A stretch of 53,075 bases of DNA from TMED23 sp913054205 (GCA_046582495.1 JAYGEG010000017.1:1-53075), one strand, 5' to 3'. Counted from the stretch's first letter, positions 1-8,590 are shown. The notes: generated from the letters alone by a model not told the origin. Numbers and translations: made by a program.

Positions 1-446
1 TCGATCTTTGGAACAAGGCGTCGGTGTTTAACATTTAGATAGTGATAGAGAGTAACCACTTCGATCGACGGTTTTAGAACAACCATCCCGCCAATTTTCG
101 ACGCATATCTTTTTGCATCCGAAGTGATCAATATGCCAACACTGATCCTTCCTGCCTTTACCATTTTTGAGACAGTAAATGGATTTTTTACCGTCAACGC
201 ATTCATTTTTTTGGTTCTAATATCTAAAATCCGATAGCCACGGGGATACGCAAAACGATGCCTCTGGATTTTCTCCCAGGAGCTTAACCAATGTTTTGAC
301 TTTTCCAAGACGATTGCAGAAAAACTTAACGCGAATACCGGTTCTTTTACGCGAACCAGGTTGGGATACACGGCGTCGGTTGGGATATTCCAATCAATAA
401 AGCACGGCCGTGGCGAAAGCGTGCTCGGGAAGGCGAGATATACCGA
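1..446 (-). pseudogene. C-terminal part of a family 3-like periplasmic solute-binding protein, 5'-truncated and cut by the window edge
   Basis: Reading the minus strand from 446 toward 1 gives about 148 open codons with no stop before the edge. The translation contains YPNLVRVKEPVFALSFSA, a WEKIQRHRFAYPRGYRIL block, then VKAGRISVGILI and LYHYLNVKHRRLVPKI. This order (PNL-RV-EP-VF, then a WE-L-RVGY-RGW-like block, then GR-DV and YLY-KKH--LVPK) is what I know from short amino-acid-type extracellular binding proteins (SBP_bac_3-like). The first half of such a protein, with signal peptide and lobe I, is missing: an in-frame TGA lies at 449-447, and the acyl-CoA dehydrogenase gene ends only about 55 bases upstream. 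The first ATG in frame is mid-domain. It may be a decayed remnant or have an N-terminal frameshift; the left edge prevents seeing its end. Confidence 0.6.
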
Positions 447-504
447 TCAAATTTTGTGTCTGATCCTAGGTGTGACAATCGCGCTCAATTCTGACGATAT
501 ATCG

Positions 505-1680
505 TCAATCCGCCATGACTTGGCCGGCGATGACGAGTTTTTGGATCTCGCTGGTGCCTTCATAGATGCGGAGTGCACGGATTTCTCGGTAGAGCCGCTC
601 GACGGTGACGCCGGAGACGACACCCATGCCGCCCCAAATCTGGACGGCTTCGTCGATGACTTCTTGAGCGCTGTCGGTGGCGTATAGCTTCGCCATCGAA
701 CTTTCGCGGGTGACCCGGTTGTCTTGCGTGTCTTTGACCCAGGCTGAGCGGAAAACAAGGAGAGCGGCTGCGTCAACTTTAACTGCCATATCACCGATCT
801 TACCCTGGATAAGTTGAAAGTCGCCGATTTTCTGTCCAAAGGCTTCGCGTGATTTGGCGCGCGCGATGGCTTCATCCATGGCTCGGCGCGCAAAACCCAA
901 GGCGGCAGCACCGACAGTTGTCCTAAAGATATCGAGGGTCGCCATTGCGACTTTAAATCCTTCGCCGGACTGGCCGAGCATCTGGCTGGTCGGGATGCGG
1001 CAGTTTTCGAGCGTCAAGGTACCAAGCGGATGCGGTGCGATGACATCAATGCGTTCGCTGACATTGAGGCCAGGGTTATCGGCATCAATGACAAAAGCCG
1101 AGAGGCCTTTGGCACCGGGCGCATCGCCTGTGCGCGCGAACAGCACGTACTGATTTGCAAGCCCTGCATTTGATATCCAGGTTTTGACGCCATTCAGGAC
1201 ATATTCATTGCCGTCGAGTTCGGCTGTCGTGGTCATGGCGGCAACGTCGGACCCACCTCCCGGCTCGGATATTGCAAAGGCTGCAATGCGTTTTCCCGTT
1301 GCGACCCCTGGTAAATACTTTCGTTTTAACTCTTCCGAGCCAAACAGCGTGATTGAGCCGGAGCCCAGCCCTTGCATGGCCATGGCAAAATCCGCGAGGC
1401 CGGTGTGATATCCCAATATGGAGCGGGCAAGAGCAATGCTTCTGACATCGAGATTGTCTAGCGCGCCGCCATAGGCCGCGGGCACGGCGTATTTCAGCCA
1501 GCCGGCGTCGCCCAGTTTTTGAATAATTTTTCGAAACGACGCATCGAGCGCTTCATGCGTATGGTGATCGTCATTCTCGAGGGGCGCGATTTCTTGCTCT
1601 GCCCAGGTTGTGAGATCGGCAGCAAATTTGCGGTGGCTATCGTCAAAAAAGGGCCAATCTAAGAAAGTCGTGTCAGACAT
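505..1680 (-). CDS. Acyl-CoA dehydrogenase
   Basis: A 391-residue FAD-dependent acyl-CoA dehydrogenase, the full length for the family, expected to catalyse alpha,beta-dehydrogenation of an acyl-CoA in the cytoplasm and pass electrons to ETF. Visible marks are the first signature AFAISEPGGGSDVAAM, the second signature region QIWGGMGVVSG followed by ERLYREIRALRIYEGTSEIQ, and the likely catalytic base Glu374 in IYEGTSE. The ATG at 1680 has a GGGAG ribosome site about ten bases upstream. It is the last intact gene of a minus-strand run, 18 bases after the SDR gene, so the two probably act on the same CoA or hydroxyacyl intermediate. The substrate cannot be told from sequence; short or branched acyl-CoA is likely. 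Confidence 0.93.
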   Translation of the reverse strand: MSDTTFLDWPFFDDSHRKFAADLTTWAEQEIAPLENDDHHTHEALDASFRKIIQKLGDAGWLKYAVPAAYGGALDNLDVRSIALARSILGYHTGLADFAMAMQGLGSGSITLFGSEELKRKYLPGVATGKRIAAFAISEPGGGSDVAAMTTTAELDGNEYVLNGVKTWISNAGLANQYVLFARTGDAPGAKGLSAFVIDADNPGLNVSERIDVIAPHPLGTLTLENCRIPTSQMLGQSGEGFKVAMATLDIFRTTVGAAALGFARRAMDEAIARAKSREAFGQKIGDFQLIQGKIGDMAVKVDAAALLVFRSAWVKDTQDNRVTRESSMAKLYATDSAQEVIDEAVQIWGGMGVVSGVTVERLYREIRALRIYEGTSEIQKLVIAGQVMAD

Positions 1681-1698
1681 TTTTTTGTTCTCCCAGGC

Positions 1699-2523
1699 CT
1701 AATTCATTACCGAGCCGCCGGAAACGACAATCGCTTGGCCGGTGATTGAGGCAGAGGAAGGTAGGCACAACCAGGCCGTTGTTTCCGCGACTTCTTCCGG
1801 TGTTACCAGCCGGCCCATCGGGCTCATGTTTTCAATGGTAGATTTTACCTCTGCACTGTCCCGCCCAGAGACGTCGACAATTTCGTCAATCGCATCGGCG
1901 ACCAAATCTGTCTCGGTATAACCTGGACAAACTGCATTGACCGTAATGCCTTTTTTTGCGGCTTCGTGCGCCAAGGTGCGGGTGAGCCCGATCACTGCAT
2001 GTTTGGAGGCGGCATAGGCAGAAATATAGGCGTAGCTGCGCAATCCAACGGTCGAAGCCATGTTGATAATTCGGCCATAACCGCGCTCGCGCATGCCTTC
2101 ATAAACTTGTTTCGTGCACAAAAACGTACCGGTGAGATTGAGGTCGAGCGTTGCCTTCCAAAAATCCAAATCCATTTTGTGGAAAGGGACACTTTTGCCG
2201 ATACCGGCATTATTGATCAGAATATCCACCGGCCCGTTGGCCTCAACAGCTTTGGCAAATGAGCTGGCAATATCTTTCTCACTCGTCATATCGGCGCTGG
2301 CAAAAAACACTTTGGCGTCAAATTCGGACCGCAAATGATCGCTTTGAATTTTGAGTTTTTCAACATCGCGGGCGAGCAAGGTGATGTCTGCACCGAGTGC
2401 TGCCAATGCGTTGGAAATCGCAGCACCAATACCGCGTGAGCCGCCGGTGATCAGCGCATGCTGAGCTTTAAGCGGTTTTGACTCGAACATACTGCCGAGA
2501 TTCTTTGAATTGCTGTCATCCAT
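1699..2523 (-). CDS. Short-chain dehydrogenase/reductase (3-hydroxyacyl-CoA dehydrogenase-like)
   Basis: A 274-residue classical SDR, an NAD(P)-dependent oxidoreductase with a Rossmann fold. The cofactor motif TGGSRGIG is at about residues 26-33, NNAG at 104-107, and the catalytic Ser157, Tyr170 and Lys174 sit in MASTVG and SAYAASK. The C-terminal part (VNAVCPGYTETDL, then GQAIVVSGG) is typical of FabG or hydroxybutyrate-dehydrogenase-like members. Neither the first ATG (2523) nor the next in frame (2490, which would remove eleven residues and fits the usual SDR start better) has a clear ribosome site. With the acyl-CoA dehydrogenase 18 bases downstream it forms a likely beta-oxidation-like pair. 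Exact substrate unknown. Confidence 0.9.
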   Translation of the reverse strand: MDDSNSKNLGSMFESKPLKAQHALITGGSRGIGAAISNALAALGADITLLARDVEKLKIQSDHLRSEFDAKVFFASADMTSEKDIASSFAKAVEANGPVDILINNAGIGKSVPFHKMDLDFWKATLDLNLTGTFLCTKQVYEGMRERGYGRIINMASTVGLRSYAYISAYAASKHAVIGLTRTLAHEAAKKGITVNAVCPGYTETDLVADAIDEIVDVSGRDSAEVKSTIENMSPMGRLVTPEEVAETTAWLCLPSSASITGQAIVVSGGSVMN

Positions 2524-2602
2524 ATAACAATCATTGAAAATTTGAGCGCTGATGACAACCCATTTATTTTAGACTTAAACTAATTTTTAATTTATTCCCC
2601 AG

Positions 2603-3613
2603 TTACTCACCGCTTTCCATTATTTCATCGATCTTGACGTAGCGGCCTTCGCGGGCGGATTTAACGCCGGCGCGTATGACGGCAAGCGAGCGTGCCGCCC
2701 ATTCTCCGCCGACTTCCGGCTCGGTATTGTTTCGAATGCAATCGCCAAATTCTTCCATTTGCTCGGCGATGGTATCATTTGCCTCGAACACCATTTTCAC
2801 CGGCTCTTTCTCGCCGCGTTTGACGTGATACATACCGGTGTGGAGCGAATAGAGAGCTGACGCTTCCTTGCCGTAGATGTTCATCACGTAGTTTTCTCCA
2901 GCTGAGGCATACCCCGCATTCAATGTCGAAATCGCGCCGTTTTCATGCTTCATCACGAGGCCGGCGACATCGGGATTGTCGCCCGGCAGCACAAGCTGAG
3001 ACAACATGCCTGAGACTTCGACAATTGGCCCCATCAGCATTTCCAAAACATCGATATAATGTGGGCCGATTTGCAGCATCACACCGCCTGGCATTCCCTC
3101 GGCTGTGTAGCGCCAGTGACCAGCTTCAAATTGGCCGAGGCGGTCGCGGCTGATATTGGCTTCGGCTTGGACGATTTGGCCAAAGCGACCGGCATTGATT
3201 TCTTCCTGCACCCAGCGGAATTGGTTCTCCCGGCGGCGCTGGAAGCCGATGGAAAGTTTTACGTTGGCAGCGCGGCAAATCTTGGCGATCTCCATGCCCT
3301 CGCCGACAGAATTGGCAATTGGTTTATCTAAAAAGACATGCTTGCCAGCCTCGGCGGCCTGTTTTGTTGTCTCCAAATGAATATTGTTCGGCGTCGTGTT
3401 GATAATCGCATCGATGCTGTCATCTTCGAGTAATTCTTCATAGCTGCCGGTATAAGCACAATTGTATTTCTCGGCAAAAGCTTTGCGCTTGTCTTCGGAC
3501 CGCGTAAAGCAGGATACAACTTCAATGCCCTTGGCAGCGGTGACGCCATCGGCCAACACGTCTGACCACCAGCCGAGGCCGAGCGATGCGACGCGGATTG
3601 TATCTAAACTCAT
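2603..3613 (-). CDS. Gfo/Idh/MocA family NAD(P)-dependent dehydrogenase
   Basis: The start is set at ATG 3613 because GAGGAG lies seven bases before it; an upstream in-frame start at 3628 has no such site. The 336-residue product has an N-terminal Rossmann domain (IRVASLGLGWW) and the family motif DKPIANSVGEGMEI, with the Lys in DKP, followed by a C-terminal substrate domain with GGVMLQIGPHYIDVLE, where the His of GPH-YID is the usual catalytic position. Members oxidise or isomerise sugars, inositols and similar polyols in the cytoplasm. It sits between a TctCBA importer and an SDR/acyl-CoA dehydrogenase pair, so it may act on the imported substrate, but that is inference. Confidence 0.9.
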   Translation of the reverse strand: MSLDTIRVASLGLGWWSDVLADGVTAAKGIEVVSCFTRSEDKRKAFAEKYNCAYTGSYEELLEDDSIDAIINTTPNNIHLETTKQAAEAGKHVFLDKPIANSVGEGMEIAKICRAANVKLSIGFQRRRENQFRWVQEEINAGRFGQIVQAEANISRDRLGQFEAGHWRYTAEGMPGGVMLQIGPHYIDVLEMLMGPIVEVSGMLSQLVLPGDNPDVAGLVMKHENGAISTLNAGYASAGENYVMNIYGKEASALYSLHTGMYHVKRGEKEPVKMVFEANDTIAEQMEEFGDCIRNNTEPEVGGEWAARSLAVIRAGVKSAREGRYVKIDEIMESGE

Positions 3614-3640
3614 ACTTATTCTCCTCAATAGGCGCGCCGG

Positions 3641-5149
3641 TTAAGGCGACGCCTGACTTTGTTGTTTTTGTTTACTTTTGTGTTCGACCCAGAGGGACCA
3701 AAAAACCGACGCCGCCGCCAGGCATAAAAAGAACAAGCTAAACGGTGACGTAAAGAAGACACTGACATCGTCTTTGGAGGCGATCAGCGACACACGAAGA
3801 TGCTCTTCCAATTGACGGCCCAGTACCATTGCCAGCAGCAATGGCACAATAGGTATATCCAGCCAGCGCATGATCAGACCCAGCATGCCGAAGCCAAACA
3901 TCACATAGACGTCAAAAAAGTTGTTGCGGAGTGCATAGCTGCCAATCACACATAAGATGGCAATCGTTGGCATCAAAAGCGTTTGCGGTATGACCAGGAC
4001 TTTCACGAGAAAACGCAGGCCAATAAAGGCAATAATGATGTTGAAAATATTGGCCCAGAAAAACGAGAAAATGATGCCGTAGGCAAACTCGCCGTTTTCA
4101 ATGAACAGCAATGGTCCAGGCGCAAGGCCGTGAATAAGCAACGCGCCAATCAGGATTGCTGTGACCGGATCACCCGGGATGCCGAGCGTCATCATCGGTA
4201 TCAGCGCGCCGCCGGTAACGGCATTATTAGCTGATTCAGGAGCCGCAATGCCTTGCGGCGAGCCGTTGCCAAATTCCTCAGGATTTTTGCTCAGCTTTTT
4301 AGTGTAGTCGTAGCTGATGAACGCGGCGATAGGGCCTCCGGCGCCGGGTAAAATGCCCAAGAACGAGCCGATGGGCGCGCCGATCGCGATCGGAAGACGC
4401 ATAAGTTTAAGGTCCGATAGTTTCGGCAATACGCTTTTAATATTGGCAGCGCCTGCATTTCCAGATTTGCCCCTCAACACATCGGCGAGATTGTCGACCA
4501 ATTGCGGTATGGCGAATAGGCCGATGAGCGCGGTTAAAAAGTGAATGCCGGAAATAAGATTTACCTGATCAAAGGTGAAGCGGGCCGTTCCCATCATCGG
4601 ATCCTGGCCGACGGTCACAATTGCCAAGCCGATGACTGCCGACAACAAGCCTTTCACCAAGGACTGAGCGGCAAAGCTGCAAATAATGGTAAGGCCGAAA
4701 AACACCAGACTGAACAAATCCGGTGACTGAAATTTAAGGGCGATTTCTGCGAGGATCGGCGCGATAAAAAAAAGGCATAAGAAGCTGAATAATCCACCGA
4801 TGAAACTGGCGGTTATGGCGATTCCGAGCGCGCGGCCAGCTTCGCCTTTTTTTGCCATCGGATTGCCGTCAATCGCGGTCGCTGAGGCAGACGGGGTGCC
4901 GGGAATATTTAACAGGATTGCTGAAAAACTACCGCCCGTCATGCCGCTGACATAAAGCCCGAGCAATAGCGCGATAGAAATCTCCGGTTCTAAAACGAAT
5001 GTCAGCGGCAGAACAATAATGATGCCGGTGGAAATCGTCAGGCCGGGGATCATGCCAACAATGAGGCCAATAAAACAGCCCGCTGCGACAGCTATGATGG
5101 TCTCAAACTGGCTCGCCTGTGTGAAGCCATCAATAATATCCGGGTTCAT
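3641..5149 (-). CDS. tctA: Tripartite tricarboxylate transporter, large permease subunit TctA
   Basis: A 502-residue polytopic inner-membrane protein with the TctA hallmarks: GLIVGMIPGLTISTG near the start, SFSAILLNIPGTPSASATAIDG around residue 80, and the repeat of this pattern in the second half (GSFLGILPGAGGPIAAF, GGALIPMMTLGIPGDPVTAI). Ten or more hydrophobic segments can be seen. It forms the channel of a secondary, binding-protein-dependent carboxylate importer together with TctB and TctC. The ATG directly abuts the stop of tctB, so translation is probably coupled. Gene order here is tctC-tctB-tctA. Substrate specificity lies with TctC and is not readable from this protein. Confidence 0.96.
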   Translation of the reverse strand: MNPDIIDGFTQASQFETIIAVAAGCFIGLIVGMIPGLTISTGIIIVLPLTFVLEPEISIALLLGLYVSGMTGGSFSAILLNIPGTPSASATAIDGNPMAKKGEAGRALGIAITASFIGGLFSFLCLFFIAPILAEIALKFQSPDLFSLVFFGLTIICSFAAQSLVKGLLSAVIGLAIVTVGQDPMMGTARFTFDQVNLISGIHFLTALIGLFAIPQLVDNLADVLRGKSGNAGAANIKSVLPKLSDLKLMRLPIAIGAPIGSFLGILPGAGGPIAAFISYDYTKKLSKNPEEFGNGSPQGIAAPESANNAVTGGALIPMMTLGIPGDPVTAILIGALLIHGLAPGPLLFIENGEFAYGIIFSFFWANIFNIIIAFIGLRFLVKVLVIPQTLLMPTIAILCVIGSYALRNNFFDVYVMFGFGMLGLIMRWLDIPIVPLLLAMVLGRQLEEHLRVSLIASKDDVSVFFTSPFSLFFLCLAAASVFWSLWVEHKSKQKQQSQASP

Positions 5150-5620
5150 CTAAAGAATCCCATCGAGAATGCCGGCGGGCAATAAAATCTGAAAACCCTC
5201 CCGAAATAAATAGAAAACGAACAGCGAAATAAGGACAGACCCGCCAATGATCCAAATCGGGCGGCGTTCGCCATAGAGCATCATTAGTCCGGCAAAGAGC
5301 GGTATATTTGCCCCGGCAAATCCAAGAATTGGAAGCGCAATCAAATAGGCAATTGATAAAATCAGGCCAAAGACCAAGCGTTTGGCTGGTACGTCAACGC
5401 CCGCTGGCGTTTTTGTGCTGACGATGGGCAAAAGGCCCTGCGCCAATAGAAAAAGCGAAAGCACGGCCAGGCAGAATGTAATAACCCATGGAAAGAAGGA
5501 CGGTTGCGTTGTGTTTTCAATGGCGCGTGTCGGCAGATGAGCTGTGAGATAGGCATACCCTGCGCACAGAAAAAGAAGCACGATTGCTGCGATCAAATTG
5601 CGTGTTCGCATGTTGCTCAT
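5150..5620 (-). CDS. tctB: Tripartite tricarboxylate transporter, small permease subunit TctB
   Basis: A 156-residue protein with four hydrophobic segments (residues about 7-27, 41-65, 82-115 and 124-145), the layout of TctB, the poorly conserved small membrane subunit of TTT systems. Identity rests on topology, length and position directly before tctA and after the tctC binding-protein gene. The C-terminal FVFYLFREGFQILLPAG-like stretch is typical of the family. Only a weak ribosome site precedes ATG 5620; a stable hairpin at 5647-5679 separates this gene from tctC. Confidence 0.88.
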   Translation of the reverse strand: MSNMRTRNLIAAIVLLFLCAGYAYLTAHLPTRAIENTTQPSFFPWVITFCLAVLSLFLLAQGLLPIVSTKTPAGVDVPAKRLVFGLILSIAYLIALPILGFAGANIPLFAGLMMLYGERRPIWIIGGSVLISLFVFYLFREGFQILLPAGILDGIL

Positions 5621-5646
5621 TTGAGTTTCTCGTTTGCTGGAAATTC

Positions 5647-5679
5647 GAATGTCCCGCCTCTACCAAAGACGGGACATTC
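5647..5679 (-). terminator. Intercistronic hairpin between tctC and tctB
   Basis: GAATGTCCCG (5647-5656) and CGGGACATTC (5670-5679) form a perfect 10-bp stem with a 13-base loop. It lies just after the tctC stop in the direction of transcription and before tctB, with no run of T. This is the expected place for a partial terminator or mRNA-stabilising hairpin that keeps binding protein in excess over permease. Confidence 0.65.
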
Positions 5680-5704
5680 AACAATGTAACCTAGGTAAGT
5701 CCTA

Positions 5705-6670
5705 TTATTTGGCTTTGGACTTATAGATCCCAGCTTTTTTCATAATGCTAACGATATTGGCATTAGCTTTTGCCAATTTGGCAGCAAACTCTTTTTGACC
5801 CATCGGCGCCAAGGTCAACTTCAGTTTTTTCATGCGCCCGCTAAACGCCTTGGAGGCGGCGGCTTTAATCATCGCTGCTTCAAGTTTGTCTTTGATCGCT
5901 TGAGGCGTGCCTTTGGCAACGGATAGACCGCGGAACAAATCAAATTCCATATCGATGCCAAGTTCTTTTGCCGTTGGAACATTTGGTGCTGCTGGATCGC
6001 GTTTGCCACTTGATATGGCCAGCAGTTTCATTTTGCCGGCTTTAACAAATTTCAACGGAACAAAGAAAATATCAACAGCGGCATCGGTTTCGCCGCTTAA
6101 AATCATTTTCCGGCGATCTGGTCCTTTGACCGGCAGCATGATGGGTTTGCAATTAGATAGCTGGGTCATTGCAACACCAGCCATATGAGTAGCACTGCCG
6201 AAACCGGCGAACGCAACTTTCAACGTGTTTGGCTTTGCTCTGCATTCCGCCATAAATTCTTTGAGTGTGTTCCAGCGGGCATCTGCTTTAACGACAAACG
6301 GAATAGGTTGTTGAGCGACCTGACCAATGTGATCCAAAGCGGTGTACTCAAAAGGTACATTGCCGATTCCGGTTGTTGTCAAAATGGAGGTGGAATTCCA
6401 CGCAACCGTGTATCCATCTGGTTTGGAATTTTTGACATACGTGTAGGTGATGGCACCACCGCCGCCCGGCTTGTTAACCGGCACAACAGGCTGGCCAAGC
6501 ACTTTGCTCATAGCTTTGGCGATCATACGGCCTTCAGTATCCGCGCCGCCACCAGCGCCAAACGGAATAACAAACTCGATGGCCTTTTCCGGCCATTCAG
6601 CTTTGGCTTGGCCGGCCATCATAAGAGCCGCCGCCGCTGTTCCCATGAATACGTATTTTAGATTTCTCAT
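5705..6670 (-). CDS. tctC: Tripartite tricarboxylate transporter substrate-binding protein TctC (Bug family)
   Basis: The start is ATG 6670, preceded by AAGGGAG at good spacing; a longer reading frame upstream is not supported. The 321-residue product begins with a signal peptide (MRNLKYVFMGTAAAALMMAG, cleavage probably at AKA/EW), then the Bug-family hallmark WPEKAIEFVIPFGAGGGAD and a VVPVNKPGGGGAITYTYV loop that closes on the ligand. It is periplasmic and delivers a carboxylate to TctAB. The later KPIMLPVKGPDRRKMILSG corresponds to the family's Y-G-P--A---GE region. It leads the transporter operon. Bug ligands are usually di- or tricarboxylates or aromatic acids; this one is not assignable. 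Confidence 0.95.
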   Translation of the reverse strand: MRNLKYVFMGTAAAALMMAGQAKAEWPEKAIEFVIPFGAGGGADTEGRMIAKAMSKVLGQPVVPVNKPGGGGAITYTYVKNSKPDGYTVAWNSTSILTTTGIGNVPFEYTALDHIGQVAQQPIPFVVKADARWNTLKEFMAECRAKPNTLKVAFAGFGSATHMAGVAMTQLSNCKPIMLPVKGPDRRKMILSGETDAAVDIFFVPLKFVKAGKMKLLAISSGKRDPAAPNVPTAKELGIDMEFDLFRGLSVAKGTPQAIKDKLEAAMIKAAASKAFSGRMKKLKLTLAPMGQKEFAAKLAKANANIVSIMKKAGIYKSKAK

Positions 6671-6740
6671 TTTAGTTTCTCCCTTATGTGAATGTATTGG
6701 TTTTATGAATAAAAAAATTTCCCTGTAATTTATTATATCT

Positions 6741-7184
6741 CTAACCTTGATAGCTTGCGCCAACCGCGTCAACTGCTGCTTGGGCGATATCTTGATCTTG
6801 TTGCCAGTCACCCCCACTCACGCCGATGCCGCCGATGCATTCATCTTCGATGAATATTGGAAAGCCGCCTTCCATAGCGGTCCAGCGCTCCGTGCCGGCG
6901 GCAAGAGAAAGCCCAATGGCATGAAGCGTATCTAAGTCTTGTCCTTGCGCGCCGCGTGTGGTCGTTGGGCGGCGGTTCGATGATGCCGTCACTGCCTTGG
7001 TTGTCGAGGAATGGACCGTATGAAAACGTCCGCCATCCATGCGCTCTAAAAGCATCATATGACCGCCCGCATCAACAATAGCAACGGTGGCCGGAATGCT
7101 AATTTCTTCAGCTTTTGCGATGGCGGCCACCATCATCTTTTTGGCACCCTCATTGGTCAGGCGCATGGTTGTTGCAAATGGCAT
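6741..7184 (-). CDS. GlcG/HbpS family heme-binding-like protein
   Basis: A 147-residue cytoplasmic alpha/beta protein of the GlcG/HbpS (DUF336) family. ATG 7184 is chosen because AGAGGG lies about eight bases upstream, and an upstream in-frame start lacks one. Visible features are the PATVAIVDAGGHMMLLERMDGG strand-turn pattern near residues 31-50 and the C-terminal FIEDECIGGIGVSGGDWQQDQ, both typical. Homologues accompany glycolate (glc), diol-degradation and tricarboxylate-transport operons; some bind heme, others act as small-molecule isomerases or sensors. It lies just upstream of tctC on the same strand and is the first gene of the unit facing the IclR regulator. Confidence 0.85.
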   Translation of the reverse strand: MPFATTMRLTNEGAKKMMVAAIAKAEEISIPATVAIVDAGGHMMLLERMDGGRFHTVHSSTTKAVTASSNRRPTTTRGAQGQDLDTLHAIGLSLAAGTERWTAMEGGFPIFIEDECIGGIGVSGGDWQQDQDIAQAAVDAVGASYQG

Positions 7185-7274
7185 TCGATTTTCCCTCTGG
7201 TGTATTGGCTTGTTTTTCCAACGATACCGCGAATATTCATGCTCAATCAAGAAAATTCTACATTATCATAAAGC

Positions 7275-7291
7275 TTTTCATATTATGAAAA
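7275..7291. promoter_or_regulatory. Candidate operator between the GlcG-like gene and the IclR gene
   Basis: TTTTCATA and TATGAAAA form a perfect 8-bp inverted repeat around one T, midway between the divergent starts at 7184 and 7340. The position and dyad symmetry fit a binding site for the adjacent IclR-type regulator, which could control both directions. No second copy was noticed elsewhere in the window. Confidence 0.5.
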
Positions 7292-7339
7292 TTAAGGTAT
7301 GTTGTTTTCACGATCCTAAGTGCAAAATTGGGCAAAAAT

Positions 7340-8149
7340 ATGAATGAAACCGCGGACAGTTCGTCTAATTCCTCCGGCAGAACGATTCAATCCGTTGCGC
7401 GCGCGTTAGACATATTGGAAGTATTGTCGAGAGCTGAGGGCGAGATGCAGTTGGGGGAAATAGCCCTTGCGACAGATCTGAACGTTTCGACCTGCCACCA
7501 TATCTTACTGACTTTGATGAATAGAGGGTACGCCGCTCAGAACAAACGCGGCCGTGCTTATTTTCTCGGTGCCAAAATTTTGGAACTGTCATCAAACCGC
7601 GCGCGGCAATTTAGTCTTGCAGAATTGGCGATGCCGGAATTACGCGAGCTCAATGCAGCGACCGGTGAAAACGTTCATTTGGCGGTCATTCAAGGAAATG
7701 ATCTGGTTGCGTTGGCGCGCCTCGATTCTTCCAAAGTTGTGCAAGTAAACATGGAAGCGATAAACCTGTCGAACGCGGCTCATGCGACGGCGATTGGGAA
7801 ATCAATTTTAGCGTGGTTGCCGGAAAATGAAATCGAGCGCATCGTCGATCAAAAAGGATTGGCGCAATTTACGTCGAGCACGATTACTGAGTTTGAAGCG
7901 CTCAATGAAAGCTTACGCCTGGTGCGTCGATTTGGCTTTGCCATTGATCGCGAAGAGTTCCTACCGGGTGTTGTCTCGATTGGAACCGCGCTTAGAGATT
8001 ATTCCGGTACGGTACTGGGATCGGTGAGTTGCACGCTGCCGGCTTCCCGGGCCGATGATGAGAATGTCGAAAACGTCAAACAGGCCGTGCTGGCATGCGT
8101 GGCTGAATTGTCGGGTAAATTTGGGCGTCCCGAAGGGGATTCGCCGTAA
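7340..8149 (+). CDS. IclR family transcriptional regulator
   Basis: A 269-residue regulator with an N-terminal winged helix (SVARALDILEVLSRAEGEMQLGEIA, then STCHHILLTLMNRGYAAQ) and a C-terminal GAF-like IclR effector domain, shown by HATAIGKSILAWLPENEI, REEFLPGVVSIGTALRD and VSCTLPASR. ATG 7340 is preferred over a TTG twelve bases earlier. It is divergent from the GlcG-like/TctCBA genes and probably controls them through the palindrome in the gap. IclR proteins commonly respond to aromatic or short-chain carboxylate effectors, in line with a Tct importer next door; the effector is not known. Confidence 0.92.
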   Translation: MNETADSSSNSSGRTIQSVARALDILEVLSRAEGEMQLGEIALATDLNVSTCHHILLTLMNRGYAAQNKRGRAYFLGAKILELSSNRARQFSLAELAMPELRELNAATGENVHLAVIQGNDLVALARLDSSKVVQVNMEAINLSNAAHATAIGKSILAWLPENEIERIVDQKGLAQFTSSTITEFEALNESLRLVRRFGFAIDREEFLPGVVSIGTALRDYSGTVLGSVSCTLPASRADDENVENVKQAVLACVAELSGKFGRPEGDSP

Positions 8150-8304
8150 AATCAACCTTAAACGGGTTGAAAATTCAAAAATGTGAGCCGAAATACGTCA
8201 CATAGGCTAATATATTGCCAATAAACCCCAAAATATAGTGGTTCAGACTGTCTTTAGCGTATTGTCCAAAATTGCTATACCATATATAGTAATCGGAATA
8301 TTAA

Positions 8305-8534
8305 ATGAAGATAGCCTCAACGGGGGTAGGCGGTATGAAGTTGGGCGGTGACCCGGGCCTGGACACAATTGCGACGTGCTCATCGCTCGCTTTTGGGTAA
8401 GCTGAAATCAGAAGTAACGCGAGTAAATCTCGGCCGCCGCAACCGCTGCCTGCCGCCGGCTTAAAACCCGCCGCCAATTCTGCAGCACAGCCTTCATGAG
8501 CGGTGGGTGATCTCTCAATAGGAGACATCTTCAT
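8305..8534. mobile_element. MITE-like 230-bp element with short terminal inverted repeats
   Basis: A GC-rich block in an AT-rich gap is bounded by ATGAAGAT (8305-8312) and ATCTTCAT (8527-8534), a perfect 8-bp terminal inverted repeat with partial similarity further in. One minus-strand reading frame of 77 codons begins exactly at one end (ATGAAGATG at 8534) and runs the length of the element, ending three bases outside it at 8301. The translation (AAELAAGFKPAAGSGCGG and so on) is not recognised and looks like a chance or passenger frame. No transposase is present, and no clear target-site duplication was found. Confidence 0.35.
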
Positions 8535-8541
8535 GGCGTGA

Positions 8542-8590
8542 GAATTAAGGGGACATGTACTAGTTACGTGTCCCCATTAATTCGCGAAGA
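8542..8590. repeat. REP-like palindrome, copy 1
   Basis: The core at 8549-8575, GGGGACATGTAC-TAG-TTACGTGTCCCC, is a near-perfect inverted repeat with flanks AATTA and TAATT extending the stem, followed by CGCGAAG. A close copy occurs at 42720-42766. It has the look of small palindromes mobilised by REP-associated tyrosine (Y1) transposases, though no such gene is in the window. Confidence 0.75.

Noticed and set aside
361..687. A 108-codon plus-strand frame near the left end
   Set aside because: It overlaps the end of the acyl-CoA dehydrogenase and the binding-protein remnant on the other strand, and shows no domain.
8301..8534. The 77-codon minus-strand frame as a protein-coding gene
   Set aside because: It coincides with the MITE-like element, lacks a ribosome site and known domain, and is better explained as passenger frame.
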